64,000 nt of DNA from Mycolicibacterium sp. P1-5 (GCF_008329565.1 NZ_NPKT01000019.1:62001-126000); one strand, 5' to 3'; positions 53,893-63,030 are shown, counted from the stretch's first letter. Notes: generated by a model not told the origin, from the sequence alone. Made by a program: numbers and translations.

Positions 53893-54954
53893 TTACGAGA
53901 CGTACGCGGAAGCCGCCTGTAGGTGTTTGACGGCATCGGCGACGATGGTCTCGACCAGCTCGGCGCAGGACGGCAGATTGTCGATGATCCCCGCAACCTG
54001 ACCGGAGGCCAGCACGCCCGCTTCGGTATTGCCCTCGACCAGTCCGGCCTTCAGCAGCATCGGGGTATTGGCGGCCATCAGCACCTGCGACCAGGTGAGG
54101 TCCTTGCCGTGGCGCATGGCCAGGCCGTCACGGATCATCCCGGCCCACGTCATCTGCGACATCTTCTTGAACTTGGCCGCATTGCGCACAGCGGCGGTGA
54201 AACCACGGATCGGTGAGCCGCTTTCGAGCTTCTCGACGAGCTCGGTGCGCAGGACTCGGTGCGGCATGCCGTCCACCCGGGTCGAGACCACGGTGCCGTC
54301 GAGAGCAGCCGTCAGGTAACGCTGCTTGACGTCCTCGGGCACAGTGGAATCCGAGGTGAGCAGGAATCGGGTACCCATGGCCACTCCGGCAGCGCCGTAG
54401 GACAGCGCCGCGGCCAGGCCGCGGCCGTCGAAGAACCCGCCGGCGGCGATCACCGGGATATCCACCGCATCGAGGACTGACGGCAGCAGCAGCGTCGTGG
54501 CGACCGGCCCGGTGTGCCCGCCGCCCTCGCCGCCCTGCACGATCACGGCGTCGGCACCCCAACTCGCCACCTTGCGGGCGTGCTTGGCGGCGCCGACCGA
54601 CGGAATCACAACGGAGCCGGCCTCTTTGAGCTTGGCGATCAGCTCCTGTTTGGGAGCCAGCGCGAAGGACGCAACCTTGATGCCCTCGCGGATCATCAGA
54701 TCGACCCGATCGCCGGCGTCGGCGCCGTCGGCGCGGATGTTGACCCCGAACGGCTTGTCCGTCGTGGACTTCACCTTGCGGATAGCGGTCGCGAGTTCGT
54801 CGATCGTCATCGTCGCCGAGGCCAGAATGCCCAGACCGCCGGCGTTCGACGTGGCAGACACCAGCCGGGCACCGGCCACCCAGCCCATGCCGGTCTGCAC
54901 GACGGGATGCTCAATGCCGATCAGCTCGGTCAGCGGGGTCTTCAGCTTGCTCAT
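53893..54954 (-). CDS. ipdC: Flavin-dependent reductase IpdC (nitronate monooxygenase family)
   Basis: A 353-residue FMN enzyme of the nitronate monooxygenase/enoyl-reductase fold (PVVQTGMGWVAGARLVSATSN, GGGHTGPVATT, PVIAAGGFFDGRG). In the HIP pathway IpdC is needed for ring C processing before IpdAB, probably installing a double bond. Start ATG overlaps ipdB (ATGA). Last gene of the echA20-ipdA-ipdB-ipdC operon. Confidence 0.93.
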   Translation of the reverse strand: MSKLKTPLTELIGIEHPVVQTGMGWVAGARLVSATSNAGGLGILASATMTIDELATAIRKVKSTTDKPFGVNIRADGADAGDRVDLMIREGIKVASFALAPKQELIAKLKEAGSVVIPSVGAAKHARKVASWGADAVIVQGGEGGGHTGPVATTLLLPSVLDAVDIPVIAAGGFFDGRGLAAALSYGAAGVAMGTRFLLTSDSTVPEDVKQRYLTAALDGTVVSTRVDGMPHRVLRTELVEKLESGSPIRGFTAAVRNAAKFKKMSQMTWAGMIRDGLAMRHGKDLTWSQVLMAANTPMLLKAGLVEGNTEAGVLASGQVAGIIDNLPSCAELVETIVADAVKHLQAASAYVS

Positions 54955-55697
54955 CTAACTTCTTTGTCTCTCAGCGACTTCGGATCGATGACCTCTTGCA
55001 GCAGCTTTTGCTCCTCCCCGGAGGGAAGGCGAGAGGTCTCGGCCTCGCCCAGGCCATGCACCTCGAACGAGGTGTTCTCGGCGACCTGCTCGGGATCCAC
55101 ACCGGGATGCAGCGACACTGCCCGCATCTGGTGATCGGGTCCGTTGAAGTCGAACACCCCGAGGTTGGTCACCACCCGGTAGACATTCACGAAGCGGTAA
55201 GCAGGGTTGTCCGGATCGATCTTGTCCCAACCGATTCCGGAGACGATATCGACGGAATCGCCGAAGACTCGCTTGGAGTGGTTACCCACCCAGTAGCTGG
55301 TGGCGTGGTTGATGGTGTTGCCAGGGGCGCCGCGTACGCCGAACATCTGGCGGGTCGGATGCTGCAGCGGTCCGAACGCCGACAGGTTCTGGTTGCCGTA
55401 GCGGTCGATCTGGTTGGCGCCCATCACCACATGGCGACGGCCCCAGGACAGTGTCTCGAAGACGCGGCCGAACGGCATCCAGCCCTCGATCGCCCCGGTG
55501 GCGCCCATCGCCGGGGTGTCGGCCAGGATGCGCGCCTCACCGTCGGTCAACAGGATGTCGGGGGAGAAGGTCAGGCGAGCCAGCCGGGCGCCGATCGACA
55601 CCATGTTGGCCATCGGGCTGACCATGATTTCGCCTGCGTCGCGGAACAATTCAGCACAAGCGACAGCGCACACCTCGGCGCGGGTTGCGGATATCAC
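54951..55697 (-). CDS. ipdB: COCHEA-CoA hydrolase beta subunit IpdB
   Basis: A 248-residue family I CoA-transferase-like beta subunit. With IpdA it hydrolyses ring C of COCHEA-CoA to give MOODA-CoA, not transferring CoA. Conserved are SPDILLTDGEARIL, GANQIDRYGNQNLSAFG and the C-terminal HPGVDPEQV. Overlaps ipdA by four bases. Confidence 0.94.
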   Translation of the reverse strand: MISATRAEVCAVACAELFRDAGEIMVSPMANMVSIGARLARLTFSPDILLTDGEARILADTPAMGATGAIEGWMPFGRVFETLSWGRRHVVMGANQIDRYGNQNLSAFGPLQHPTRQMFGVRGAPGNTINHATSYWVGNHSKRVFGDSVDIVSGIGWDKIDPDNPAYRFVNVYRVVTNLGVFDFNGPDHQMRAVSLHPGVDPEQVAENTSFEVHGLGEAETSRLPSGEEQKLLQEVIDPKSLRDKEVR

Positions 55698-56572
55698 GCC
55701 TGCTCCTCCTTGAACTTGCGCACGGCAGCTTGGTAATCGTCCTCGCTGCCGGACAGGTAGGTCGAGACGAACTCGGCCCAGGTCTCGTCGGAGGCTGCGG
55801 CCTCGGCGTAGTGGCGCTGGAACTTCTCGTCGCGACGGTAATCCGGCTCGGCGGTGGTGAAGTGCGCACCGTTGGGTGCCTCGACGACCTTGTCGACCAT
55901 CATCCGATTGATCAACAAAGCCTGGGGCGGAACGGATTTCACCAGCTCCTCGGTGGGAACGACCTTCTCTACCGACAACAGGCGCTCCTGCGCCGACATC
56001 AGGAAGAGGTCGTCGAAGTACGGGTCGATGCCGGTGTAGGCGGCATTGCCCTGGGCGTCACCGAGATTCAGGTGCACCAACGCGACGTCCAGATTCAGGG
56101 CCGGCATCGCGACGAGTTCTTCGTAACCATCACCGGTCGGATAGGGGGACTTGACGGTCTTGAGCTCGTCACCCCAGAACGCTCGCACGTCGCTGCCCAG
56201 CCCGGCGCGGGTCGGCAAGAAGGGCAGTCGCTGTGCGGCGGCCTGCAGCCCGCAGCGCAGCATGCCCTCGTCCATCTCGCGCGACTCGATCGCACCTGTC
56301 GTGCGCGCCTTGGCGAACCACGGATCGTAGAACGGCGGTGAATCCAGTGAGACGAAGCCGTAGTAGACGCGTTTGACCTTGCCCGCCGAGCACAGCAGTC
56401 CCAGGTCGGGGCCGCCGTAGGTGACGACGGTGAGGTCGGTGACATCGGTGCGCAGCAGTGCCCGGATGAAGGCCATCGGCTTGCGCCTGGAACCCCAGCC
56501 GCCGATACCGATCGTCATCCCGCTTTCGACACATGCGACGGCCTCGTCGAGAGTTGTTCTCTTGTCTGCCAT
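55694..56572 (-). CDS. ipdA: COCHEA-CoA hydrolase alpha subunit IpdA
   Basis: A 292-residue alpha subunit of the IpdAB ring-C hydrolase (CoA-transferase fold; VESGMTIGIGGWGSRRKPMA, NLDVALVHLNLGDAQGNAAY). ATG shares a base with the echA20 stop (TAATG). IpdAB is specific to steroid rings C/D degradation and required for full virulence in pathogenic mycobacteria and rhodococci. Confidence 0.94.
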   Translation of the reverse strand: MADKRTTLDEAVACVESGMTIGIGGWGSRRKPMAFIRALLRTDVTDLTVVTYGGPDLGLLCSAGKVKRVYYGFVSLDSPPFYDPWFAKARTTGAIESREMDEGMLRCGLQAAAQRLPFLPTRAGLGSDVRAFWGDELKTVKSPYPTGDGYEELVAMPALNLDVALVHLNLGDAQGNAAYTGIDPYFDDLFLMSAQERLLSVEKVVPTEELVKSVPPQALLINRMMVDKVVEAPNGAHFTTAEPDYRRDEKFQRHYAEAAASDETWAEFVSTYLSGSEDDYQAAVRKFKEEQA

Positions 56573-57327
56573 TACTTGGATCCCTTATCGGTGCCTGCGA
56601 AGGCATCGCGGTGTTCATCGGAGACACCGGCCAGGTTCAGTTCGAACGTAAAACCTTGCTCCATGCGGTATCTCGCGTTGACCGGCTGAATGTCGATGAA
56701 GTTGAGTGCTTCTTTGGCCGCCCGGATAACCCGGGTGTCCTTGGATGCGATGTCGCGGGCCACCCGCAGCGCTGACTCGTCGAGATCGGCGCGCGGCACC
56801 ACCTCATGCACCGACCCGAAGTGGTGCAGCGTCTCAGCACTCACGGTCGCCGCGGTGAAGAACAGCCTGCGCATCAGGTGCTGAGGCACCAGTCGGGACA
56901 GGTGGGTGGCCGCGCCGAGCGCGCCGCGCTCCACCTCGGGCAGTCCGAACTTCGCGTCGTCGGAGGCAACGATGACGTCGGCGTTGCCGACGAGGCCGAT
57001 ACCGCCGCCGACGCAGAACCCGTTGACCGCGGCCACGACCGGCACCTCGCACTCGTATACCGCGCGGAAAGCATGGAAGCACCCGCGGTTGGCGTCGATG
57101 AGTGCGGTGAAGCCCTCGGTGTTCTGCATCTCCTTGATGTCGACGCCGGCGTTGAAGCCACGGCCTTCGGCGCGGAGAATCACCACGTGCGTGGACATGT
57201 CCCGGCCCGCGGCGGTGATGGCGTCCCCGAGTTCGAACCAGCCGGCCGACGGGATCGCGTTGACGGGCGGATAGTTCACCGTGACGGAGACGATGCCCGG
57301 TTCGACGGTGCTGGTGGTGATGGTCAT
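56572..57327 (-). CDS. echA20: Ring-D hydrolase EchA20 (crotonase family)
   Basis: A 251-residue crotonase-fold hydrolase opening ring D of HIEC-CoA. Oxyanion-hole segments are GFNAGVDIKEM and CVGGGIGLVGNADVIVAS. ATG at 57327; the KstR2 box is 40 bases upstream. First gene of the minus-strand operon echA20-ipdA-ipdB-ipdC. Confidence 0.93.
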   Translation of the reverse strand: MTITTSTVEPGIVSVTVNYPPVNAIPSAGWFELGDAITAAGRDMSTHVVILRAEGRGFNAGVDIKEMQNTEGFTALIDANRGCFHAFRAVYECEVPVVAAVNGFCVGGGIGLVGNADVIVASDDAKFGLPEVERGALGAATHLSRLVPQHLMRRLFFTAATVSAETLHHFGSVHEVVPRADLDESALRVARDIASKDTRVIRAAKEALNFIDIQPVNARYRMEQGFTFELNLAGVSDEHRDAFAGTDKGSK

Positions 57328-57366
57328 CGGGATACCTGGGCCACTTCCTGACGGGGTGAATACCTA

Positions 57367-57380
57367 AGCAAGCACTTGCT
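57367..57380. promoter_or_regulatory. KstR2 operator between echA20 and the SDR pair
   Basis: AGCAAGCACTTGCT matches AnCAAGnnCTTGnT at all fixed positions; the repeat extends to a longer AAGCAAGCACTTGCTT palindrome. Downstream bases CTTGGTAnGnTAGCnTA are the same as at the fadE30 box, so both operons share one promoter design. Confidence 0.88.
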
Positions 57381-57395
57381 TGGTACGCTAGCATA

Positions 57396-58175
57396 GTGAC
57401 CGGAGCGGCTGACAGCGGTATCAACCTGCAATTGAGCGCCTCTGTGGTCCTGGTGACCGGGGGTGTGCGCGGCGTCGGCGCCGGCATCAGCGCCGTCTTC
57501 GCCGGACAAGGAGCCATCGTCATCACCTGCGCACGGCGGCCGGTCGATGGATCGCCGTACGAGTTTCGCGCGTGCGACATCCGCGACGACGAGGCCGTCA
57601 AGGCGCTCATCGACGGGATCGTCGCCGACCATGGTCGCCTCGACGTCGTCATCAACAACGCCGGCGGGTCACCCTACGTGCTCGCGGCCGAGGCTTCGGC
57701 GAAGTTCAGCACCAAGATCGTCGAGCTCAATCTGCTTGGTGCGTTATCGGTTTCGCAGCACGCCAATGCGGTGATGCAGAACCAGGACTCCGGCGGCTCG
57801 ATCATCAACATCACCAGCGTGAGCGGCAGGCGGCCGACGCCGGGCACGGTCGCCTACGGCGCGGCCAAGGCCGGCGTGGAGAGCATGACGACAACCCTCG
57901 CCGTGGAATGGGCCCCGAAGGTCCGCGTCAACTCCGTCGTCGTCGGCATGGTTGAAACCGAGCAGTCCGAACTCTTCTACGGTGACGCCGATTCGATCGC
58001 GGCGATATCGGCGAACGTGCCGCTGGGGAGGCTGGCCAAACCCGAGGACATCGGTTGGGCCACTGCATTTCTCGCTTCACCGGCGGCGTCCTACATCAGC
58101 GGTGCGTCGCTGGAGGTGCACGGTGGCGGGGAACCGCCGCACTACCTGTCGACCACCACTGCCGACATCAAATAA
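57396..58175 (+). CDS. Short-chain dehydrogenase, KstR2 regulon (Rv3549c-like)
   Basis: A 259-residue SDR with TGGVRGVGAG, NNAG, Ser in NITSVSG and Tyr-x3-Lys in VAYGAAKAG. Conserved place next to ipdA/echA20 implies a step in HIP or MOODA-CoA degradation, but the reaction is unassigned. GTG start at 57396 lies just after a possible -10 (TACGCT or TAGCAT), so the message is likely leaderless or starts slightly downstream. Confidence 0.85.
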   Translation: MTGAADSGINLQLSASVVLVTGGVRGVGAGISAVFAGQGAIVITCARRPVDGSPYEFRACDIRDDEAVKALIDGIVADHGRLDVVINNAGGSPYVLAAEASAKFSTKIVELNLLGALSVSQHANAVMQNQDSGGSIINITSVSGRRPTPGTVAYGAAKAGVESMTTTLAVEWAPKVRVNSVVVGMVETEQSELFYGDADSIAAISANVPLGRLAKPEDIGWATAFLASPAASYISGASLEVHGGGEPPHYLSTTTADIK

Positions 58176-58187
58176 GGAGACACTTAC

Positions 58188-59093
58188 ATGGGACTTCTCG
58201 ACGGCCGGGTGGTCATCGTCACGGGCGCCGGTGGCGGCATCGGGCGCGCGCACGCACTGGCGTTCGCCGCCGAGGGGGCGCGGGTCGTGGTCAACGACAT
58301 CGGGGTGGGCCTCGACGGTTCACCGGCAGGCGGCGGCAGCGCCGCGCAGTCAGTGGTGGACGAGATCACCGCTGCCGGTGGGGAAGCCGTCGCCAATGGC
58401 TCCAACGTCGCCGACTGGTCCCAGGCCGCGGCACTGATCCAGACCGCCGTCGACACCTTCGGCGGGCTCGACGTTCTGGTGAACAATGCCGGCATCGTGC
58501 GGGACCGGATGTTCGCCAACACGTCCGAGGAAGAATTCGACGCCGTCACCGCGGTGCATCTCAAGGGGCACTTCGCCACCATGAAGCACGCGGCCGCCTA
58601 CTGGCGCGCTCAGTCCAAAGAGGGCAAAGCAGTGGACGCCCGCATCATCAACACGAGTTCGGGCGCCGGCCTGCAAGGCAGTGTGGGGCAGGCGAACTAC
58701 AGCGCCTCGAAGGCCGGTATCGCCGCGCTCACCCTGGTGGCCGCCGCCGAGATGGGCCGCTACGGCGTCAGTGTCAACGCCATCGCTCCGTCGGCCCGGA
58801 CCCGGATGACCGAGACTGTCTTCGCCGACATGATGTCCACGCAGGACAAGGCTTTCGACGCGATGGCACCGGAGAACATCTCACCGCTGGTGGTGTGGCT
58901 CGGAAGCGTGGAGTCGAAGGACGTCACCGGCCGGGTGTTCGAGGTCGAGGGCGGCATCATCCGGGTGGCCGAGGGCTGGGCCCGCGGTGCCGAGGTGGAC
59001 AAAGGCGCCCGCTGGGACCCGGCCGAGCTCGGTCCGGTCGTCAGCGACCTGCTCGCCAACTCGCGCACCCCGATGCCGGTCTTCGGCGCCTAG
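58188..59093 (+). CDS. Short-chain dehydrogenase, MFE-2-like (Rv3548c-like)
   Basis: A 301-residue SDR resembling the 3-hydroxyacyl-CoA dehydrogenase domain of multifunctional enzyme 2 (TGAGGGIGRAHALAFA, NNAGIVRDRMFAN, Ser in NTSSGAG, Tyr-x3-Lys in NYSASKAG). Probably oxidises a steroid-derived 3-hydroxyacyl-CoA; substrate unassigned. ATG with AAGGAG upstream, 12 bases after the previous SDR. Confidence 0.87.
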   Translation: MGLLDGRVVIVTGAGGGIGRAHALAFAAEGARVVVNDIGVGLDGSPAGGGSAAQSVVDEITAAGGEAVANGSNVADWSQAAALIQTAVDTFGGLDVLVNNAGIVRDRMFANTSEEEFDAVTAVHLKGHFATMKHAAAYWRAQSKEGKAVDARIINTSSGAGLQGSVGQANYSASKAGIAALTLVAAAEMGRYGVSVNAIAPSARTRMTETVFADMMSTQDKAFDAMAPENISPLVVWLGSVESKDVTGRVFEVEGGIIRVAEGWARGAEVDKGARWDPAELGPVVSDLLANSRTPMPVFGA

Positions 59094-59098
59094 GCCCC

Positions 59099-59554
59099 TC
59101 ACAGCGGTTCGCACACCACCAGCGGGATGCGCCGATCAGTGGCGTCCTGATAGCCCTTGTAGGGCGGATAGATTCGCGTGAGCTGGCGCCAATAGAGTCG
59201 CCGCTCGTCGTCGGTGGCGTCACGCGCCGTCATGTCCCGCACCAGGTCGCGTACCTGGACACGCACCTTCGGGTTGGCCTTGAGGTTCAGATACCACGCG
59301 GGATTGCTCGCACGGCCGCCGTACGACGCCGGCAACACCACGCGCTCGCCGTCACTGAGATATAGCGTCGCGGTGGTGCGCGGCTGGCCGGACTTGCGGC
59401 CGGTGGTCGTCACCAATGCGGCGGGAAACCACAGCAGCCTGGCACCCAAGATGCCGTTCGTGCGGCGATACACCGCGATGTGGGCTCGGGCGAAATACTT
59501 CATGGCCTTCTTGAGCAGGCCTGAGTTGCGAATCGGGTGGGACGGTTCGGTCAC
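59099..59554 (-). CDS. F420-dependent nitroreductase-like protein (Ddn family), copy 1
   Basis: A 151-residue split-barrel F420-dependent protein of the Ddn family, named for activating pretomanid in M. tuberculosis. Conserved TTTGRKSGQPRTT, the ASYGGRASNPAWYLNLKANPKV core and the C-terminal IPLVVCEP are seen. Natural substrate is likely a quinone or enone. ATG at 59554. Last gene of the fadA5 operon. Confidence 0.87.
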   Translation of the reverse strand: MTEPSHPIRNSGLLKKAMKYFARAHIAVYRRTNGILGARLLWFPAALVTTTGRKSGQPRTTATLYLSDGERVVLPASYGGRASNPAWYLNLKANPKVRVQVRDLVRDMTARDATDDERRLYWRQLTRIYPPYKGYQDATDRRIPLVVCEPL

Positions 59555-59606
59555 GCCTCTGAATTGCCCAAGTTCGGCGGTCGTAAATCACGACCGCGCT
59601 GTGAGC

Positions 59607-60086
59607 CTAAGCAGGGTCACAGATGACGATCGGGATTTTCCGGTCGGTATAGGACCGATAGTTCGGGAAGTCGGGATACATCTCGTCGAGCTTGGGCCAG
59701 TATGCGTCGCGCTCGGCATCGCCGGCCTCACGTGCGATCAGCGAAAACTCGCCCTTCTTGGTGCGAAACGAAACGCTGGGATTCGCCTTGAGGTTGAGAT
59801 ACCACATCGGGTCGGTGGCCCGGCCGCCCTGCGAGGCAACGAGAATAAACCGCTGGCCCTCCTGAAGAAAGAGCAGGGGACTCTCCCGACGCTGCCCGGA
59901 CTTGCGTCCAATGGTCGTCAAGATGCCGACCTCCGCGCCGTGCAGGAACTTGTCGCCGAGCCGGCCATTGGTCAACTTGAAGATCCACGTGTTGGCCTTC
60001 GACATCCACTTGATCGCCTTGCCGATGGGCGCCGAGTTGAGGCTCTTGATTTGCTTGGGGCTCAATGGGCGCGGCGTTTGGGCCAT
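59607..60086 (-). CDS. F420-dependent nitroreductase-like protein (Ddn family), copy 2
   Basis: A 159-residue Ddn-family protein, paralogue of the next gene. TTIGRKSGQRRESPLLFL, SQGGRATDPMWYLNLKANPS and KIPIVICDP match the fold. Its N-terminus (IKWMSKANTWIFKLTNG) resembles M. tuberculosis Ddn more closely than copy 1 does. Eight bases separate it from the upstream NTF2-like gene. Confidence 0.88.
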   Translation of the reverse strand: MAQTPRPLSPKQIKSLNSAPIGKAIKWMSKANTWIFKLTNGRLGDKFLHGAEVGILTTIGRKSGQRRESPLLFLQEGQRFILVASQGGRATDPMWYLNLKANPSVSFRTKKGEFSLIAREAGDAERDAYWPKLDEMYPDFPNYRSYTDRKIPIVICDPA

Positions 60087-60094
60087 GGGAAAAC

Positions 60095-60475
60095 CTATCG
60101 CGTCAGGAAGGGGCGGATGTTCGCCCGGATGTGATGGATTCTGCCATCGGCGGCCGGAATCAGGAACGTCTCGTCGATGTGGGCGCCGACCCGTCTTCCT
60201 GCCAGTGACGGTTTGGTGACCAGATCAAAACGGGCCCGCACCTCGTCGCCGGCCACCGTGAACTCCGGCTCGGACACCGATTCGATCACGCGGTACTGCA
60301 TTCCGCGATTGAGGCTGCGGCGCAAGTGATCCCCGGAAAACCCGGTCTTGAGTCCGACCTCGACGCGGGTGCAGCCGGGCGCGAACGGTACGTCGTCGGC
60401 CCGATGGCTGGCCAGCGCGTCGATGTAGGCGCGCGCCGCGGCGATCCGATCCTCGTCCGAAACTGACAAGCCCAC
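60095..60475 (-). CDS. NTF2/SnoaL-like hypothetical protein after fadA5
   Basis: A 126-residue protein with an alpha+beta pattern (helix SDEDRIAAARAYIDALASHRADDVP, then strands) typical of NTF2/SnoaL-like small domains. No catalytic residues are evident. GTG at 60475 shares a base with the fadA5 stop (TAGTG), so it is translated with fadA5; a TTG at 60469 is also possible. M. tuberculosis lacks an annotated gene here. It could be a small ligand-binding or isomerase-type helper of the side-chain pathway, which is inference. Confidence 0.6.
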   Translation of the reverse strand: MGLSVSDEDRIAAARAYIDALASHRADDVPFAPGCTRVEVGLKTGFSGDHLRRSLNRGMQYRVIESVSEPEFTVAGDEVRARFDLVTKPSLAGRRVGAHIDETFLIPAADGRIHHIRANIRPFLTR

Positions 60476-61638
60476 TAGATCCGCTCGATGATGGTGCCGG
60501 TCGACAACGCGCCGCCGGCACACATGGTGATCAGAGCCGTGCTTTGATCGGTGCGCTCCAGCTCGTGCAGCGCGGTGGTGATCAACCGGCTGCCGGTGCT
60601 GCCGACGGGGTGACCCAGCGCGATCGCGCCGCCGTTGACATTGACCTTGTCCATATCTGCCCCGTGGACCTGGGCCCAGCTCAGCACCACCGACGCGAAC
60701 GCCTCGTTGATCTCGACCAGGTCGATGTCGCCCAGCTTCATGCCGGCCTTCTCCAGCACCCGCGCGGTGGACTGGACCGGGCCGTCGAGGTGGTAGTACG
60801 TCTCGGAGCCGACCAGGGCCTGGCTGATGATGCGCGCCCGCGGCTTCAAGCCGAGTGCCTTTGCTTTGTCTTCGTCCATCCACAACACCGCTGCGGCGCC
60901 GTCGGAGATCTGCGACGAAGTGCCCGCCGTGTGCATCGCGCCTTCCATCACCGGCTTGAGGCCGGCCAGGCCCTCCAGCGTGGTGTCGCGCAGCCCCTGA
61001 TCGCGGCTGACCATGTGGCGCTCTGCGGTGGGCCGTTTGTTCTCGTCGATCACCGGCGCCTCGATGGGCGAGATCTCGCGGTCGAAGCGGTGCTCGTCCC
61101 AGGCCCGCTTGGCGCGTTGCTGAGACAGGAATCCGAGATGGTCGAGGTCGTCGCGGGTGATGCCGCGGCGCTGCGCGATCCGCTCTGCGGCGGTGAACTG
61201 ATCGGGCATGTCGATGTCCCACGACGCGGCTCGGATCAGTGAGCGGTCGGGCCCGGCGTTGGCGCCGAGGCCGACGCGGCTCATGGCTTCGATACCGCAG
61301 GCGATGCCGACGTCGATCGCGCCGGTCGCGATCAAGCCGGCGATCAGGTGGTTGGCCTGCTGCGCGCTGCCGCACTGGCAGTCGACGGTGGTGGCGCCGA
61401 TCTGCTCGGGCAGGCCTGCGGTCAGCCACGCCACCCGGGTGATGTTGTTGGACTGCTCGCCGTACTGGGTGACGCAGCCACCGATGACCTGCTCCACCTC
61501 ATCGGCATCGATGCCGGCCTTTTCGACCACGGCCTTCTGGACGGCCCCCAACAATTCGGTCGCGTGCAGACCGGACAGCCAGCCGCCTCGCTTTCCGATG
61601 GGACTGCGGGTGGCTTCGACGATGACAGGATTACCCAT
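60475..61638 (-). CDS. fadA5: Steroid side-chain thiolase FadA5
   Basis: A 387-residue thiolase cleaving acetyl-CoA or propionyl-CoA from the cholesterol side chain. Catalytic Cys in VDCQCGSAQQA, His in GHPVGSTGSR and the C-terminal Cys in MCAGGALSTG are present. ATG at 61638, 11 bases from the nearest KstR box edge (61649). Divergent from cyp125. Confidence 0.95.
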   Translation of the reverse strand: MGNPVIVEATRSPIGKRGGWLSGLHATELLGAVQKAVVEKAGIDADEVEQVIGGCVTQYGEQSNNITRVAWLTAGLPEQIGATTVDCQCGSAQQANHLIAGLIATGAIDVGIACGIEAMSRVGLGANAGPDRSLIRAASWDIDMPDQFTAAERIAQRRGITRDDLDHLGFLSQQRAKRAWDEHRFDREISPIEAPVIDENKRPTAERHMVSRDQGLRDTTLEGLAGLKPVMEGAMHTAGTSSQISDGAAAVLWMDEDKAKALGLKPRARIISQALVGSETYYHLDGPVQSTARVLEKAGMKLGDIDLVEINEAFASVVLSWAQVHGADMDKVNVNGGAIALGHPVGSTGSRLITTALHELERTDQSTALITMCAGGALSTGTIIERI

Positions 61639-61648
61639 GAGGTCAGGC

Positions 61649-61662
61649 TAGAACACGTTTCA
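61649..61662. promoter_or_regulatory. KstR operator 1 between fadA5 and cyp125
   Basis: TAGAACACGTTTCA matches TnnAACnnGTTnnA fully. It lies 11 bases upstream of the fadA5 ATG, where bound KstR would block that promoter. Confidence 0.88.
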
Positions 61663-61727
61663 TTACTCTGACAAGCGAGGATGTCGCGGTGCCTTTTGTC
61701 TGCGGTGAAGCCATGTTTTACTGGCAC

Positions 61728-61741
61728 TAGAACACGTCATA
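61728..61741. promoter_or_regulatory. KstR operator 2 between fadA5 and cyp125
   Basis: TAGAACACGTCATA matches the KstR consensus except GTC for GTT. It is 12 bases upstream of the cyp125 start, giving each divergent gene its own box. Confidence 0.75.
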
Positions 61742-61752
61742 TTGAGGAGTGC

Positions 61753-62997
61753 ATGAGCATGCCAACCCCCAACCTGCCGCCCGGGTTCGACTTCCTGGAC
61801 CCGGACCTGTGTGTCGAGCGGCTTCCGGTCGAAGAACTCGCCGAGTTGCGCCGCGTAGCGCCGATCTGGTGGTGTGAACAGGCTATCGGCAAGGGCGGCT
61901 TCAACGACGGCGGCTACTGGGTTGTCACCAAGCACAAAGACGTCAAAGAGGTCTCGCGCCGCAGCGACGTCTTCCTCAGCAATGACAACACCGCGATCCC
62001 GCAGTTCCCGGACGACATGGCTCGCGAGGACATCGACCTGCAAAAAGTCGTGATGCTCAACATGGACGGTGAGTACCACGACCGGTTGCGCCGCATCATC
62101 TCGAAGGGGTTCACTCCGCGCGCCATCAACAAGCTGCGTGACGAACTCGACCGGCGGGCCCAGAACATCGCCAAGGAAGCCGCCGCCCAGGGCAGTGGCG
62201 ACTTTGTCGAGCAGGTCGCCTGTGAGCTGCCCCTGCAGGCGATTGCCGATTTGCTGGGTGTGCCCCAGGAGGATCGTGACAAGCTGTTCCGCTGGTCGAA
62301 CGAGATGACCGGAAACAGCGACGAGGAGTTCGACGTCGATCCCAAGCAGTCGTCGATGGAGGTGCTGGCCTACGCCATGCACATGGCCGAGGTGAAGGGC
62401 AAGAACCCCGGCGACGACATCGTCACCCAGTTGATCAACGCCGACATCGACGGCGAGAAGCTGTCCGACGACGAGTTCGGTTTCTTCGTGATGATGCTGG
62501 CCGTGGCAGGCAACGAGACGACCCGCAACTCGATCACCCATGGGATGGTCGCCTTCGCCAACAATCCCGATCAGTGGGAGCTGTTCAAGAAGGAGCGCCC
62601 CGAGACCGCGGCCGATGAGATCGTTCGGTGGGCCACGCCGGTCACGGCGTTCCAGCGCACCGCCGCCGAGGACACCGAGCTGTCCGGTGTTCAGATCAAG
62701 AAGGGCCAACGAGTGGTGATGTTCTACCGCTCGGCCAATTTCGACGAAGAGGTCTTCGAGGACCCGCACAGCTTCAACATCATGCGCAACCCCAACCCGC
62801 ATGTGGGCTTCGGCGGCACCGGGGTGCACTACTGCGTCGGGGCCAACCTGGCCAAGATGACGATCAACCTGATCTTCAACGCAATCGCTGACCACATGCC
62901 CGATCTCACCTCGGCAGGCACTCCCGAGCGGCTACGTTCGGGGTGGCTCAACGCAATCAAGCACTGGCAGGTCGACTACACCGGGACATCGGCTTAA
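61753..62997 (+). CDS. cyp125: Cholesterol 26-monooxygenase Cyp125
   Basis: A 414-residue cytochrome P450 oxidising the terminal side-chain carbon of cholesterol and cholestenone, the start of side-chain breakdown. I-helix AGNETTRNS, ExxR-type helix and heme loop FGGTGVHYCVGANL with Cys361 as ligand. ATG at 61753 with GAGGAG upstream is preferred over a longer in-frame start. KstR box 12 bases upstream. Confidence 0.95.
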   Translation: MSMPTPNLPPGFDFLDPDLCVERLPVEELAELRRVAPIWWCEQAIGKGGFNDGGYWVVTKHKDVKEVSRRSDVFLSNDNTAIPQFPDDMAREDIDLQKVVMLNMDGEYHDRLRRIISKGFTPRAINKLRDELDRRAQNIAKEAAAQGSGDFVEQVACELPLQAIADLLGVPQEDRDKLFRWSNEMTGNSDEEFDVDPKQSSMEVLAYAMHMAEVKGKNPGDDIVTQLINADIDGEKLSDDEFGFFVMMLAVAGNETTRNSITHGMVAFANNPDQWELFKKERPETAADEIVRWATPVTAFQRTAAEDTELSGVQIKKGQRVVMFYRSANFDEEVFEDPHSFNIMRNPNPHVGFGGTGVHYCVGANLAKMTINLIFNAIADHMPDLTSAGTPERLRSGWLNAIKHWQVDYTGTSA

Positions 62998-63030
62998 GTA
63001 TTTCGCAGCAGGAATCAAGGAGGATTCTTC

